DNA of 64,000 nucleotides from Pedobacter steynii (GTDB taxonomy: Bacteria; Bacteroidota; Bacteroidia; Sphingobacteriales; Sphingobacteriaceae). How positions within the stretch are numbered: the first letter of the stretch is position 1; each line of letters begins with the position of its first letter. A program made the position numbers and the translations under genes. Positions 35,036-44,081 of the stretch are shown here, one piece after another. The stretch spans positions 5,332,001 through 5,396,000 of the forward strand of contig NZ_CP017141.1 of assembly GCF_001721645.1 (NCBI RefSeq), written 5' to 3'. Below the pieces are notes generated by a model. That model was not told where the DNA came from. It saw only the letters and a program-made list of their open reading frames with translations, and did not search any database.

Positions 35036-37855
35036 TCAGGATATTTTTCTACTTTGTTGAAATTCGCTCGGTGTAATTGAATATACATTTTTGAAGCATT
35101 GTCCAAAGTAAGAAGGGCTTTCAAAGCCCACTTCATAAGCAGTTTCGGAAATATTTCTTCCGGCGGCAAGCAATTCGGCAGCTCTTTTCAGCCTGAAATT
35201 TTTGATCACCTCATTCGCACTAACCCCGATCAGGGAGGACAATTTTCTGTTCAGTGTTCTGGAGCTTACGGCCAGTTCTGAAGCCAGGTGATCTATCGTA
35301 AATTCCGAATTGTCCAGGTTGTTTTCTATTTGCAGGTAGAGCTTCATTAAAAAGGGATGTATTTTGGTACCTTCTTCTACAGGTTCCAGACTAATCAGTT
35401 CTTTCTGATGGTTATTTCTCAGGGTTTGCTGATAGGTTAAAAAGTTCTGAATTCTAAGCATCAGCTCCTGAAAATGGAAGGGTTTGGTCAGGTAATCATT
35501 GGCACCGCATGACAAGCCTTCAATTTTACTTTCGGCGGCAGACTTGGCGGTCAGTAAGATCACTCCGATATGGTCTGTTTCTGTAGAAGATTTAATCAGC
35601 TCACACAATTCAAAACCACCCATCAATGGCATCATGACATCACTGATCACCAGGTCCGGCATTTCCTTCTGGCAAATTTCCCAGGCTTCTGCTCCATTGC
35701 AAGCGCTGAGGACCTGGTAATGATCTGACAACATGGTTCCAATAAAGTCCATTAATTCCGGATGATCTTCTACCAGCAGGATTGTTTCCGGATGCTTTCT
35801 CTCTGTTCTTTCCTTTACTGATGCCGGATTAAAGAGACTGAGCACCGGAATAGAAGCAGGAGGGAAGGGTTCAATTTCTGCTGCTTCAATCCCATCAGCA
35901 GTTAAGAGATCTTTAGTTAGAGGAATGGATAAGGTAAATGAGCTTCCTTTTCCCTGTTCAGATTCCAGCCCGATGGTGCCACCCAGAAATTCAGTAAGTT
36001 CTTTGACCAGGGAGAGGCCAATGCCCGTTCCAGAATATACATGAGCCCCATTGTTGGCCTGCACAAAGCGCTCAAACACCGCGTCCAGCATATCCTCCGG
36101 AATGCCCATGCCCTGATCATGTACTTCCAGCCGGAGCATTTCTCCTTCCATTTTTGCTGCTATATTTACTTCTGTATCCGGAGGACTGAATTTTATGGCA
36201 TTGGAAATCAGGTTGTAAATGATCTTTTCCAGTTTTTCCGCATCAAAGATCCATAGGTCTTCATTTGCGGTTTTATTGAAAACTACTTTGACCTTTCTTT
36301 CCTCTGCATAGGAGCTGAAGGTATCAATGATCTGCGCTATAAAGAGGTTTATTCCTCCTTTATAGTTTATTTTCTTCATGTTCCCTGACTCCAGTTTGGT
36401 CAGGTCCAATAACTGGTTAATGAGCTGTAATAAGCTGCTTGCATTTCTCTGAACCGTACCCAGTGCTTTCTTTAACAATTCATCACCTTGTCTTTTTTGA
36501 AGCAACTGTTCAACCGGAGAGATGATCAGTGATAATGGAGTTCTGAGTTCATGGGTCACATTCGCAAAAAAGCGGTTCTTCATTTCTTCTACAGATTTGA
36601 GCTGCTCTGCTTTTTGCAGGGCAAGACCAAGTTGTTCAGAAGACCTGAAAGCATTTGAGAAACGAATGGCCAGCAGGAGCGACTGACAAAGGGTGAATAC
36701 AAAAAAGCCAAAGGGCAGTAAAAAATAGGAGTTGATACTTCCGGTTTCGAAAAGCACGTCATTTACAAAGCATAAGATCAAAGTGATCACTCCAATCAGT
36801 ACCAGTGTATTTTCCAGCCTGCTTTTTAAGCCGTGTTTCTGCGTCAGGTATAACAAATGGATCACCTGAAGGCTAAACATCAAAGAAATTATAGGAAGAT
36901 AAGCGCCGTAAAAGGTGTTTTTTGATCCGGCAATTAAGGCGATGTATAAAATGCTGATCAGTAGTCCGGCCCGTTTTACCAGTCTGGAATAAGCAGGATA
37001 GAGGGTTTCAAAGAAAAGTATAAAGGCAATTAAACAGATTGGAAAGCAGGCGTATAAAAGCTTTAAAGAGGCTTCATATCCAAAATCAGGAAAGAGCTGA
37101 TAAAAAAACGCTGGCCCTCCAAAGGATTCTCTTAGAGCAATAAAAACACAGATCAACCCGAAGCAAAGCGGTCCTTTATCCCGTTTCCACAGAAAAAACA
37201 ACGAGAAATGATAGAGGCCCATCATGAGCAGACTGCCGATAAGAAAGGCTGATAAAAACCATTGTTCGCCCTGTTCTTTTACGATGCCATCCGGACTGCC
37301 CAGCATCAATGAAGACCAGATGCCACCGGCAGTAAAATGGTAATTTGATACTTGAATGCTGAGCCTGATTTCTTTATCCGGCGCGATAAACAGAACCGAT
37401 TGAGGTTTCACGGCAGGAACCATACTGACATCCTTTTTAGGGATACCGGCACTGCAAATCAGCGAATCATTGATGTACAAACGATAAGCTGAGTTGATCG
37501 ATGGAAGTAAAAGTGCCCATTTTTGTCCTTTTGAAGGAAGAAGGACCCGGAGCGCATAGGTGCCATATCCGAGGTTTCCACTAAAAACCGATGCCTTTGT
37601 AAACTTCCCCCAGGATCCCGGAACCTGAATATAGCTGGTCGATTCAGGCCCTTCGATCTTATTGTCAAAGCGGCTCCATTTAAACATCCATTCTCCGTTT
37701 AGTCGTACGGGAAGATTTTTATGATATTGATATCCGGATAGATCCAGCAGCCCCTTTTCAGCCGGGACAAAATCCTGTCCGACGGCTGGTAGCCCAAAGA
37801 TTAAGAAAACTATAAAAAGTAAGGCCGGCTTAAAATCTTTAAGCAAAAACACCAT
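35036..37855 (-). CDS. Hybrid two-component sensor (7TM-DISM, kinase, receiver, AraC output)
   Basis: 939 residues. A signal peptide ends near residue 27 (FGLPAVGQ). A periplasmic 7TMR-DISM domain runs to about 190, then about seven transmembrane segments to about 400. The kinase has His435 in VTHELRTPL and a complete ATPase (NLISNAIKF, GTGIGLSLV). A receiver follows with Asp739 in VISDVMMP, and an AraC DNA-binding domain closes the protein. Sensing, phosphotransfer and transcription control are thus in one chain. Its start overlaps the stop of the papain-like gene in TAATG, so the two are translationally coupled. It probably controls the ten genes downstream. Confidence 0.93.
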   Translation of the reverse strand: MVFLLKDFKPALLFIVFLIFGLPAVGQDFVPAEKGLLDLSGYQYHKNLPVRLNGEWMFKWSRFDNKIEGPESTSYIQVPGSWGKFTKASVFSGNLGYGTYALRVLLPSKGQKWALLLPSINSAYRLYINDSLICSAGIPKKDVSMVPAVKPQSVLFIAPDKEIRLSIQVSNYHFTAGGIWSSLMLGSPDGIVKEQGEQWFLSAFLIGSLLMMGLYHFSLFFLWKRDKGPLCFGLICVFIALRESFGGPAFFYQLFPDFGYEASLKLLYACFPICLIAFILFFETLYPAYSRLVKRAGLLISILYIALIAGSKNTFYGAYLPIISLMFSLQVIHLLYLTQKHGLKSRLENTLVLIGVITLILCFVNDVLFETGSINSYFLLPFGFFVFTLCQSLLLAIRFSNAFRSSEQLGLALQKAEQLKSVEEMKNRFFANVTHELRTPLSLIISPVEQLLQKRQGDELLKKALGTVQRNASSLLQLINQLLDLTKLESGNMKKINYKGGINLFIAQIIDTFSSYAEERKVKVVFNKTANEDLWIFDAEKLEKIIYNLISNAIKFSPPDTEVNIAAKMEGEMLRLEVHDQGMGIPEDMLDAVFERFVQANNGAHVYSGTGIGLSLVKELTEFLGGTIGLESEQGKGSSFTLSIPLTKDLLTADGIEAAEIEPFPPASIPVLSLFNPASVKERTERKHPETILLVEDHPELMDFIGTMLSDHYQVLSACNGAEAWEICQKEMPDLVISDVMMPLMGGFELCELIKSSTETDHIGVILLTAKSAAESKIEGLSCGANDYLTKPFHFQELMLRIQNFLTYQQTLRNNHQKELISLEPVEEGTKIHPFLMKLYLQIENNLDNSEFTIDHLASELAVSSRTLNRKLSSLIGVSANEVIKNFRLKRAAELLAAGRNISETAYEVGFESPSYFGQCFKNVYSITPSEFQQSRKIS

Positions 37856-38661
37856 TATAGATTCATATTGAAAAACATTTCCTGACCAAGAAAAGCGTTG
37901 TCGAGCAGGCGAATGGTACCCTCATTAGAAAAATCCTTAGGGGCATAGGCATTGCTGACATGGTTTTGGGTAAGTAGTCCGAGTTTTTTATAGGTGTAGG
38001 CCACCAGTTCCGAACAGTAAATCTTTTCTTTATCAATATCCACTTCAGAAAGACTTTCTATCATTTTCAGCCCGTTGTTGAAACCTAGAAATCTAACGTC
38101 TCCGGTAGAGAAATTGATGTCAAGGCTGATTTCATTTTCAGGCTGGTTGCTTACGCGGTTGTACCGCCTCCCTAAATATACCGAGTAAATAATTTCACTG
38201 TTACCCGGGAATTTTTTATCAATAAATTCATCAAAGAGCTCCGGTAGTCCTGTAAAGTCCAGTATAGCTTCTGTAATCAGTGGTTTATAAGCCAGTGTTA
38301 CATTGTCAAACTGATTCTGAGTATGGTATAAGCGTTCTTCCAGATCCACCAGCATGGGGCCTTCTTTATAGGTTTGTACCGTTCCCCAGCGGTTGATTGC
38401 CGCATCTTTAATCAGGGTATTGGCTTCCCATAACAGCAGCGGTGGTAAGCCAAGCTTATTTTCCGGATCAATGTCTTTGGCCAGAACCACCATTGCCGTA
38501 TGCCCCCAGTTGCTGCCCTGTAAAAAGGTAACCACCCAGCTAAAAGGGTATCGGCCATGAACAAGTATTAAGTCTCCTGTTTTAAGTTCTGATTTGATTT
38601 CTGAGAACTTAGTGACCCAGGTCGGATCAAAAATGTTTTGAGTGCCAACTAATGCATTCAT
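37855..38661 (-). CDS. YiiX-like permuted papain-fold (NlpC/P60 superfamily) protein
   Basis: 268 residues. GDLILVHGRYPFSWVV is followed by the conserved histidine in NWGHTAMVV (about residue 55), and the nucleophile cysteine comes later in IYCSELVAYTYKKLGL (about residue 220). Histidine before cysteine is the circularly permuted order of YiiX/LRAT-like proteins, which act on amide or ester bonds of lipids or peptides. There is no signal peptide. It shares one base with the hybrid sensor start, and is divergent from the DUF917 gene by 57 bases. Confidence 0.8.
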   Translation of the reverse strand: MNALVGTQNIFDPTWVTKFSEIKSELKTGDLILVHGRYPFSWVVTFLQGSNWGHTAMVVLAKDIDPENKLGLPPLLLWEANTLIKDAAINRWGTVQTYKEGPMLVDLEERLYHTQNQFDNVTLAYKPLITEAILDFTGLPELFDEFIDKKFPGNSEIIYSVYLGRRYNRVSNQPENEISLDINFSTGDVRFLGFNNGLKMIESLSEVDIDKEKIYCSELVAYTYKKLGLLTQNHVSNAYAPKDFSNEGTIRLLDNAFLGQEMFFNMNL

Positions 38662-38718
38662 TTTTTGAGAGTTATTAGTTAATATTGATATATGAATTTA
38701 TAAAAAAAAATTAACGCC

Positions 38719-39888
38719 ATGTATCTAAATGAAAATTTATTAAAAAGAGTCGTTGAGGGCACTGCTTTCCTGGGAAGCGGGGGTGGAGGCAAAATGGAAT
38801 CCGGTTTTACTTTTATTCGTGAGATTCTGAATTTTACCGATCAGGTGGAGATGCTGACTTTCCCCTTAACGGAAGTAGATAAAAAAAGAACTGCCTGTAT
38901 TGTCTGTGATATGGGCTCCATTACCGCTTTTGATCCTAAGCAGGATGAGGCTTTATGTTTTGCTTTTGAAAGTTTATCCGGGCATTTTTGTAACGAACTG
39001 GGGAAGATCGATGCCGTATTTCCTATTGAAACTGGTCCGGAAAATACAATGGCACCTTTTCTGCTTGCTGCGAAATACAAAATCCCGGTAATTGATGGCG
39101 ATGGAGCTGGCAGGGCGGTACCGGTATTGATGTTGAGTACCTTTGCTGCCGGTCAGGTCAAAAACTGGCGTCCTATAGCCATTTCCAATGGGCTTGGGGA
39201 TTCCATGCTGGTATCGGCCAGTGACTTATCAAAAGTCGAATCCGTACTTCGCGAAACAACACATACCTCTCTGTTTTCGAATTCTTCCAGTCTGGCGTTA
39301 TGGCCGGATGAGGTTGGTCGTATTGCGGATAAATGCGTGCAGGGAAGTATCTCTATGGCTTTGCACTGCGGACAATTGTTAAGAGGGATCAGGATCAAAG
39401 ATGGGGCGTTAATTGCGGGGGCTTTGGCACATGTCAATCAGCTCGAAGGATTTCTGATCGGGAAGGGAAAAGTGATTTATAAAACCAGTGATGAAAAAGG
39501 GGCCTTCAATTTTACCACTACAAAAATAGAGCAGGTGGATGGAACAATCATTACCATTATGTCGCAGAATGAAAGTCTGATTGCATTTCAAAGTAACCTC
39601 AATTACCCGATTGCCATTGCACCTGACTCCATTTGTTATTTGAAATCAGATTTCTACCCTTGTACAAATGCAGAAATCGGAATACCTGCAGAAGATCTGC
39701 AGACTGAGGAGTTGTACCTGATTGGCGTGAAGGCAAATGATAAATTGCTGACTGAGAAAATATTAGCAGGGTTTAAGACGATCATTAATGAGCTCGGTTT
39801 TGCAGGAAACACGGATATCCCCCATACCAATAGCAGACCATTAGGGGATTTGTTTTTGGACCTGGCTGAAGCAGCAGCGCTATCATAA
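38719..39888 (+). CDS. DUF917 family protein (hydantoinase-related)
   Basis: 389 residues. The N-terminal glycine-rich motif GTAFLGSGGGGKMESG, then PVIDGDGAGRAVPVLML and the C-terminal domain are typical of DUF917 (S-methyl-thiohydantoin desulfurase/hydantoinase-associated) proteins. Biochemical role unproven. It begins 57 bases from the divergent papain-like gene and ends 15 bases before an AraC regulator gene, so DUF917, AraC and the TetX-like gene may be one transcript. Confidence 0.8.
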   Translation: MYLNENLLKRVVEGTAFLGSGGGGKMESGFTFIREILNFTDQVEMLTFPLTEVDKKRTACIVCDMGSITAFDPKQDEALCFAFESLSGHFCNELGKIDAVFPIETGPENTMAPFLLAAKYKIPVIDGDGAGRAVPVLMLSTFAAGQVKNWRPIAISNGLGDSMLVSASDLSKVESVLRETTHTSLFSNSSSLALWPDEVGRIADKCVQGSISMALHCGQLLRGIRIKDGALIAGALAHVNQLEGFLIGKGKVIYKTSDEKGAFNFTTTKIEQVDGTIITIMSQNESLIAFQSNLNYPIAIAPDSICYLKSDFYPCTNAEIGIPAEDLQTEELYLIGVKANDKLLTEKILAGFKTIINELGFAGNTDIPHTNSRPLGDLFLDLAEAAALS

Positions 39889-39903
39889 CATGAGGCCGGA
39901 AAT

Positions 39904-40665
39904 ATGCTAGAGGATAAAAATATAGTACTTAAGGTGGCCGAGCCTGATAAACAGCTTGCTGATTTTGTGGAAAGCTTCTGGATGATTGACAATCGTTCTG
40001 ATGCTGCCCATGAAATTGTTATTCTGCCCGACGGGCGATTTGACATTATATTTTGTCATTCCTTAGCGGCGCCTTATCAGGTTATGCAGATGGGTTTAGG
40101 CAGTCATCCTGAACAAAATTCAATTCTGCCCGGAACTGTCATGTTTGCGGTTAGTTTTAAGCTGCTTGCAATGGAGTATCTGTTGGATATGAAAGCTGCC
40201 TTTTTATTAAATAGTGCCCATCGGCTGCCAGATGATTTTTGGGGAATAACAAAAAATGACCTGAATAACTTTGATGGCTTTTGCCAAAAGGTTTCGCTAA
40301 AGATGCTGGCCTTAATCAAGCCGGAAATTGACAGCAGAAAGCAAAAACTATTTGAATTGATTTACGCTTCAAAGGGTTCATTCACGGTAAAGGAACTATC
40401 TGAAAAGGTGTTTTGGAGCAGCCGGCAAATCAACCGTTACTTCCATTCGCAGTTTGGAATTTCACTCAAGGCATATGGCAATATCTTACGATTCAAGGCC
40501 TCATTGTCGCATATTAAAATGGGTAAACTTTATCCTGAACAGAATTTCAGCGATCAAAATCATTTCATAAAAGAAATCAAAAAATTTTCGGGCGTGGTTC
40601 CTAAGGAATTGTCCAAAAACCAAAACGACCGATTTATACTATTATCTGCATTGCCTGAGGAATAG
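39904..40665 (+). CDS. AraC-family transcription regulator
   Basis: 253 residues. The N-terminal half is a sensor-like domain with ADFVESFWMIDN and EIVILPDGRFDIIF, as in DUF6597-type AraC regulators. The C-terminal half has the helix-turn-helix pair: TVKELSEKVFWSSRQINRYFHSQFG, then a weaker second unit ending in KKFSGVVPKELSKN. It is 30 bases upstream of the TetX-like gene, so it is the probable controller. Confidence 0.88.
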   Translation: MLEDKNIVLKVAEPDKQLADFVESFWMIDNRSDAAHEIVILPDGRFDIIFCHSLAAPYQVMQMGLGSHPEQNSILPGTVMFAVSFKLLAMEYLLDMKAAFLLNSAHRLPDDFWGITKNDLNNFDGFCQKVSLKMLALIKPEIDSRKQKLFELIYASKGSFTVKELSEKVFWSSRQINRYFHSQFGISLKAYGNILRFKASLSHIKMGKLYPEQNFSDQNHFIKEIKKFSGVVPKELSKNQNDRFILLSALPEE

Positions 40666-40695
40666 ATTTGTCTATCAAAAACAAATTTTAAAAGC

Positions 40696-41859
40696 ATGCT
40701 GATACAAAATAAAAAAGTTGCCATCATTGGTGCCGGGCCCGGAGGCCTGACACTTGCCCGACTGCTGCAGCAAAAAGGAGCAGAGGTAAAAGTTTATGAG
40801 CGGGACCTCCATCAGGAGGTAAGGCTGCAGGGTGGCGCACTCGATCTGCACATGGAATCCGGTTTAGCCGCATTAAGCGAAGCCGGTTTAATGAATGAGT
40901 TCAAAATGCATTACCGGCCGGGAGCGGAACTGGTCAGGGTGCTGGACCATCAGGCAAAAATTCACTCGGATCAACATGCAGAAAAAATAGTGCAGAATTT
41001 TGAAGAGGAGGGTTACAGACCTGAAATTGACCGGGGACCACTAAGGGATATCTTGCTGAATTCACTAAAACCAGATACTGTTATCTGGGATAGTCATATC
41101 CTGGCTATTGAGAAAATACAGGGTTCCTGGAAGCTGGTTTTTCAAAATGGTAAAAGTGTTGTGGCAGATATAGTAATCGGCGCTGATGGGGCAAGTAGCA
41201 AAATAAGACCTTTCGTTACCGATATCAGGCCTTTCTGGACGGGCATTACTATGATTGAGGGTTCAATAAAAGATTCAAAAAAGACAGCTCCTCATATTGA
41301 TGCACTTTTGAAAGGCGGAAAGATATTTGCGTATGGAAATGAGCAGACTTTAATTGTGAGCTCGAAGGGTGATGGTAGTTTAGGGTTTACCACGAGTGCA
41401 AAAACAAATGAATTCTGGTATCGGGAAAGCGGAATAGATTTCAAAGACAACAAACAGGTATTGGCCTGGTTCAAAGGGGAGTTTTCGGGATGGAGTCGTA
41501 TCTGGTATGAATTATTTGAAAGCGAAGACACGCTTTTTATCCCACGACCGCAATATTGTATGCCATTAACACAAAAGTGGGATGCTCAACCGAATATTAC
41601 CCTTATAGGTGATGCTGCTCATTGGATGCCACCCTTTGCAGGTGAAGGGGTGAACATGGCCATGTTGGATGCTTTAGAATTGAGTGAATCTTTTAGCAAT
41701 CCGGAATTTGAAAATATACAGGCAGCTATTGCGAATTATGAAAAACAAATGTTCAGGCGGTTCGAAAAAACCGGTGAGGAAACGTTATTCAATACGGAAT
41801 GGATGCACGGGCCAAATGCATTAAATGATATGCTTTCAATGTTCAGCAAACATGAATAG
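40696..41859 (+). CDS. TetX-like FAD-dependent monooxygenase
   Basis: 387 residues. The Rossmann motif VAIIGAGPGGLTLARLLQQKGAEVKVYERD, the GGALDLHMESG segment, DRGPLRDILLNSL, and ITLIGDAAHWMPPFAGEGVNMA follow the order and spacing of TetX, the flavin monooxygenase that inactivates tetracyclines. From memory of TetX, its substrate-contact Arg and His in the middle beta-sheet are not conserved here (GNEQTL and GSLGFT at those places), so another substrate is likely. An AraC regulator precedes it by 30 bases and a terminator follows. Confidence 0.87.
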   Translation: MLIQNKKVAIIGAGPGGLTLARLLQQKGAEVKVYERDLHQEVRLQGGALDLHMESGLAALSEAGLMNEFKMHYRPGAELVRVLDHQAKIHSDQHAEKIVQNFEEEGYRPEIDRGPLRDILLNSLKPDTVIWDSHILAIEKIQGSWKLVFQNGKSVVADIVIGADGASSKIRPFVTDIRPFWTGITMIEGSIKDSKKTAPHIDALLKGGKIFAYGNEQTLIVSSKGDGSLGFTTSAKTNEFWYRESGIDFKDNKQVLAWFKGEFSGWSRIWYELFESEDTLFIPRPQYCMPLTQKWDAQPNITLIGDAAHWMPPFAGEGVNMAMLDALELSESFSNPEFENIQAAIANYEKQMFRRFEKTGEETLFNTEWMHGPNALNDMLSMFSKHE

Positions 41860-41860
41860 A

Positions 41861-41894
41861 CAAAAAACGGGAAGCAATGTCTTCCCGTTTTTTG
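41861..41894. terminator. Bidirectional Rho-independent terminator
   Basis: A 14-base stem (41861-41874 with 41881-41894) with core cgggaag/cttcccg is flanked by A- and T-runs with a six-base loop. It separates the convergent TetX-like and alcohol dehydrogenase genes. Confidence 0.9.
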
Positions 41895-41900
41895 TTTTGT

Positions 41901-42944
41901 TTAAAGTGTTGCCATATCAATTACAAAACGATAGCGGACATCTCCTTTTAACATCCTGTCGTACGCAGCAGTGATGTCTTTAATGTCGATCATCTCAATT
42001 TCAGATACAATGTTGTGTTCCGCACAGAAATCCAGCATTTCCTGAGTTTCGGCGATGCCGCCGATGCCGGAACCGGCAACACTTTTCCGGCCACCCAGCA
42101 AGCTGAACGCTGCAATTTCTGCTGGCTTAGAAGGTACGCCTACACAAATCATCGTGCCATTGGTTCTTAGCAGGGACAGGTACATGTTAAAATCATGTTC
42201 TGCCGAAACCGTATCCAGGATAAAATCAAATGAATGCTGAGCAGCTTTGATTTGTTCCGGATCTGAAGTCACTACAAAATGTTGAGCTCCTAATTTTCTG
42301 GCATCTGCTTCCTTTTTTGCCGAAGTACTCAATACTGTTACTTCTGCACCAAAGGCTACTCCAAATTTCACAGCCATATGGCCTAATCCACCAAGACCCA
42401 GAACCGCAAGTTTATGGCCTTTTCCTACTTTCCAATGTCTGAGTGGAGAGTAGGTGGTTATTCCTGCACATAGCAAGGGAGCCACTGCGGCCAGGTCTAG
42501 TTTTTCAGAAACATGAAGTACAAATTCCTCTCTTACTACGATTGTATTGGAGTAACCGCCATAAGTTGGGGTCTTACCATCTCTTCCATAAGAGTTGTAG
42601 GTTTGTGTATTTCCTTCCAGGCAATATTGCTCCAGATCCTGTTTACAGTTTTCGCAAACCTGACAGGAATCTACCATACAGCCCGTTCCGGCAAGATCGC
42701 CAACTTTAAATTTGGTCACATGATCTCCTACTTTTATTACCCGTCCTACAATTTCATGACCTGGAACCATCGGAAATATCCCCGGAAACCAATCGTTTTT
42801 AATCTGATGAAGATCTGAATGACAAACCCCACAATATAAAATGTCAAATTGCACATCATGAGGGCCTACCTCGCGACGTTCAAAGCTCCAGGGAGCTAAA
42901 TCTGTTTCAGCATTTTGTGCTGCATATCCTTTTGCTTCGATCAT
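41901..42944 (-). CDS. Zinc-dependent NAD(P) alcohol dehydrogenase (YahK/CAD-like)
   Basis: 347 residues. The catalytic zinc ligands lie in CGVCHSDLHQ and PGHEIVGRV, the structural zinc cysteines in CQVCENCKQDLEQYC, and the cofactor motif in LGLGGLGHMAVKFG. It is a medium-chain dehydrogenase of the cinnamyl-alcohol/YahK type, which reduces aldehydes with NADPH. It is divergent from an AraC regulator gene with about 230 bases between them, including a repeated TGCCAATA. Confidence 0.93.
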   Translation of the reverse strand: MIEAKGYAAQNAETDLAPWSFERREVGPHDVQFDILYCGVCHSDLHQIKNDWFPGIFPMVPGHEIVGRVIKVGDHVTKFKVGDLAGTGCMVDSCQVCENCKQDLEQYCLEGNTQTYNSYGRDGKTPTYGGYSNTIVVREEFVLHVSEKLDLAAVAPLLCAGITTYSPLRHWKVGKGHKLAVLGLGGLGHMAVKFGVAFGAEVTVLSTSAKKEADARKLGAQHFVVTSDPEQIKAAQHSFDFILDTVSAEHDFNMYLSLLRTNGTMICVGVPSKPAEIAAFSLLGGRKSVAGSGIGGIAETQEMLDFCAEHNIVSEIEMIDIKDITAAYDRMLKGDVRYRFVIDMATL

Positions 42945-43050
42945 AATATTTAAGCTAATTTTTCAAAGTAAAAATAGTTTAGAAAAGCGGAAGAAAGATT
43001 ATGAGAATCAAAGTTTTTTCTGCAAAAATCAAACAATTTAGACCTTTTTT

Positions 43051-43080
43051 TGCCAATACTGTGTAATAAATGTGCCAATA
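43051..43080. promoter_or_regulatory. Direct TGCCAATA repeat, possible AraC operator
   Basis: TGCCAATA occurs at 43051-43058 and 43073-43080, 22 bases apart, in the region between the divergent alcohol dehydrogenase and AraC genes. The spacing fits two AraC-type half-sites on one face of the helix. Confidence 0.33.
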
Positions 43081-43175
43081 AGCAAGGCAATCTAATTTCG
43101 AAATTTTAAATTGCAGGATAAACCAGCTTGCTAGCGATTTTCTTTAAGCTACCAAGTCATTTAATCAATGAAAAA

Positions 43176-44039
43176 ATGAACACGGTTATTCTTAAACCCA
43201 GGAACGAAATCTTAAAAAGGTACGTACAGTACTTTCTTTTTTTTAATAAAATGGACAACAGTACGCAGAATTATACTACTTTCCCAAACAATAACCTCTG
43301 TCTTGCAATCTACAAACAGAATAATGTGAATTATTTCAACGATCAACAATCAAATCATTGCGTCATTACCGAAGGGGACAGCAATTTTGTGAGTAGATGC
43401 TACGGATTTCATAAAATGCCATTTCAAGTCAGTATAAATTCCTGTCTCGACCAGGTTTGTATTATCTTTTATCCCTCTGCTTTAGGGGCTTTCACTGCTG
43501 AGCCCTATAGAGATCTAATGAACGCTGATCATATTTTTGAAAATATTTTTCCTGACAAAAACTCCTACTTTTTAGAGCAGCTTTTTGCGGAACATGACTT
43601 AGTAAAACGCGCTCAGAAAATAGAATCCTTATTAATAAAAAACCTGAATTACGAGATACCCAATAAACTAAGAGATAGTTTACTGTTTATTTCAAAAAGT
43701 AATCACGAAAACCTGACTGTTGAAATACTTGCCCGGCAACTGGGCATAAGTGAAGCTTCAGTATTCCGGCTATTTAAAAATCACCTTGGACAAAATCCAA
43801 AGTCATTCCTGAAAACGATCCGTTTCCGAACGGCTTTGGATAAAATGCTCAGAAAAAAAGATTCTTTAACAGAAATTGCTTACCTCAATCAGTATTATGA
43901 TCAGGCGCATTTAATCAAAGATTTCAAATCGTTCTCTGGCCATTCCCCCAAACATTTAATGAGTAAAATTACGAGTACTCAAAATGACCTGCTGTGGATT
44001 TGTGATAAAAATATCCTGAATGATTTTTACAATTTTTAA
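43176..44039 (+). CDS. AraC-family transcription regulator
   Basis: About 287 residues from ATG 43176 (MNTVILKPRN); an earlier start at 43128 adds 16 residues without support. The C-terminal domain has both helix-turn-helix units: LTVEILARQLGISEASVFRLFKNHLGQNP and LTEIAYLNQYYDQAHLIKDFKSFSGHSPKHL. The N-terminal half is an unassigned sensor domain. It may control the divergent alcohol dehydrogenase or the S41 peptidase 42 bases downstream. Confidence 0.85.
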   Translation: MNTVILKPRNEILKRYVQYFLFFNKMDNSTQNYTTFPNNNLCLAIYKQNNVNYFNDQQSNHCVITEGDSNFVSRCYGFHKMPFQVSINSCLDQVCIIFYPSALGAFTAEPYRDLMNADHIFENIFPDKNSYFLEQLFAEHDLVKRAQKIESLLIKNLNYEIPNKLRDSLLFISKSNHENLTVEILARQLGISEASVFRLFKNHLGQNPKSFLKTIRFRTALDKMLRKKDSLTEIAYLNQYYDQAHLIKDFKSFSGHSPKHLMSKITSTQNDLLWICDKNILNDFYNF

Positions 44040-44081
44040 TCTTTTGTTATTGCTTCCTTTGGCAAACAAAATTAAAAAATA

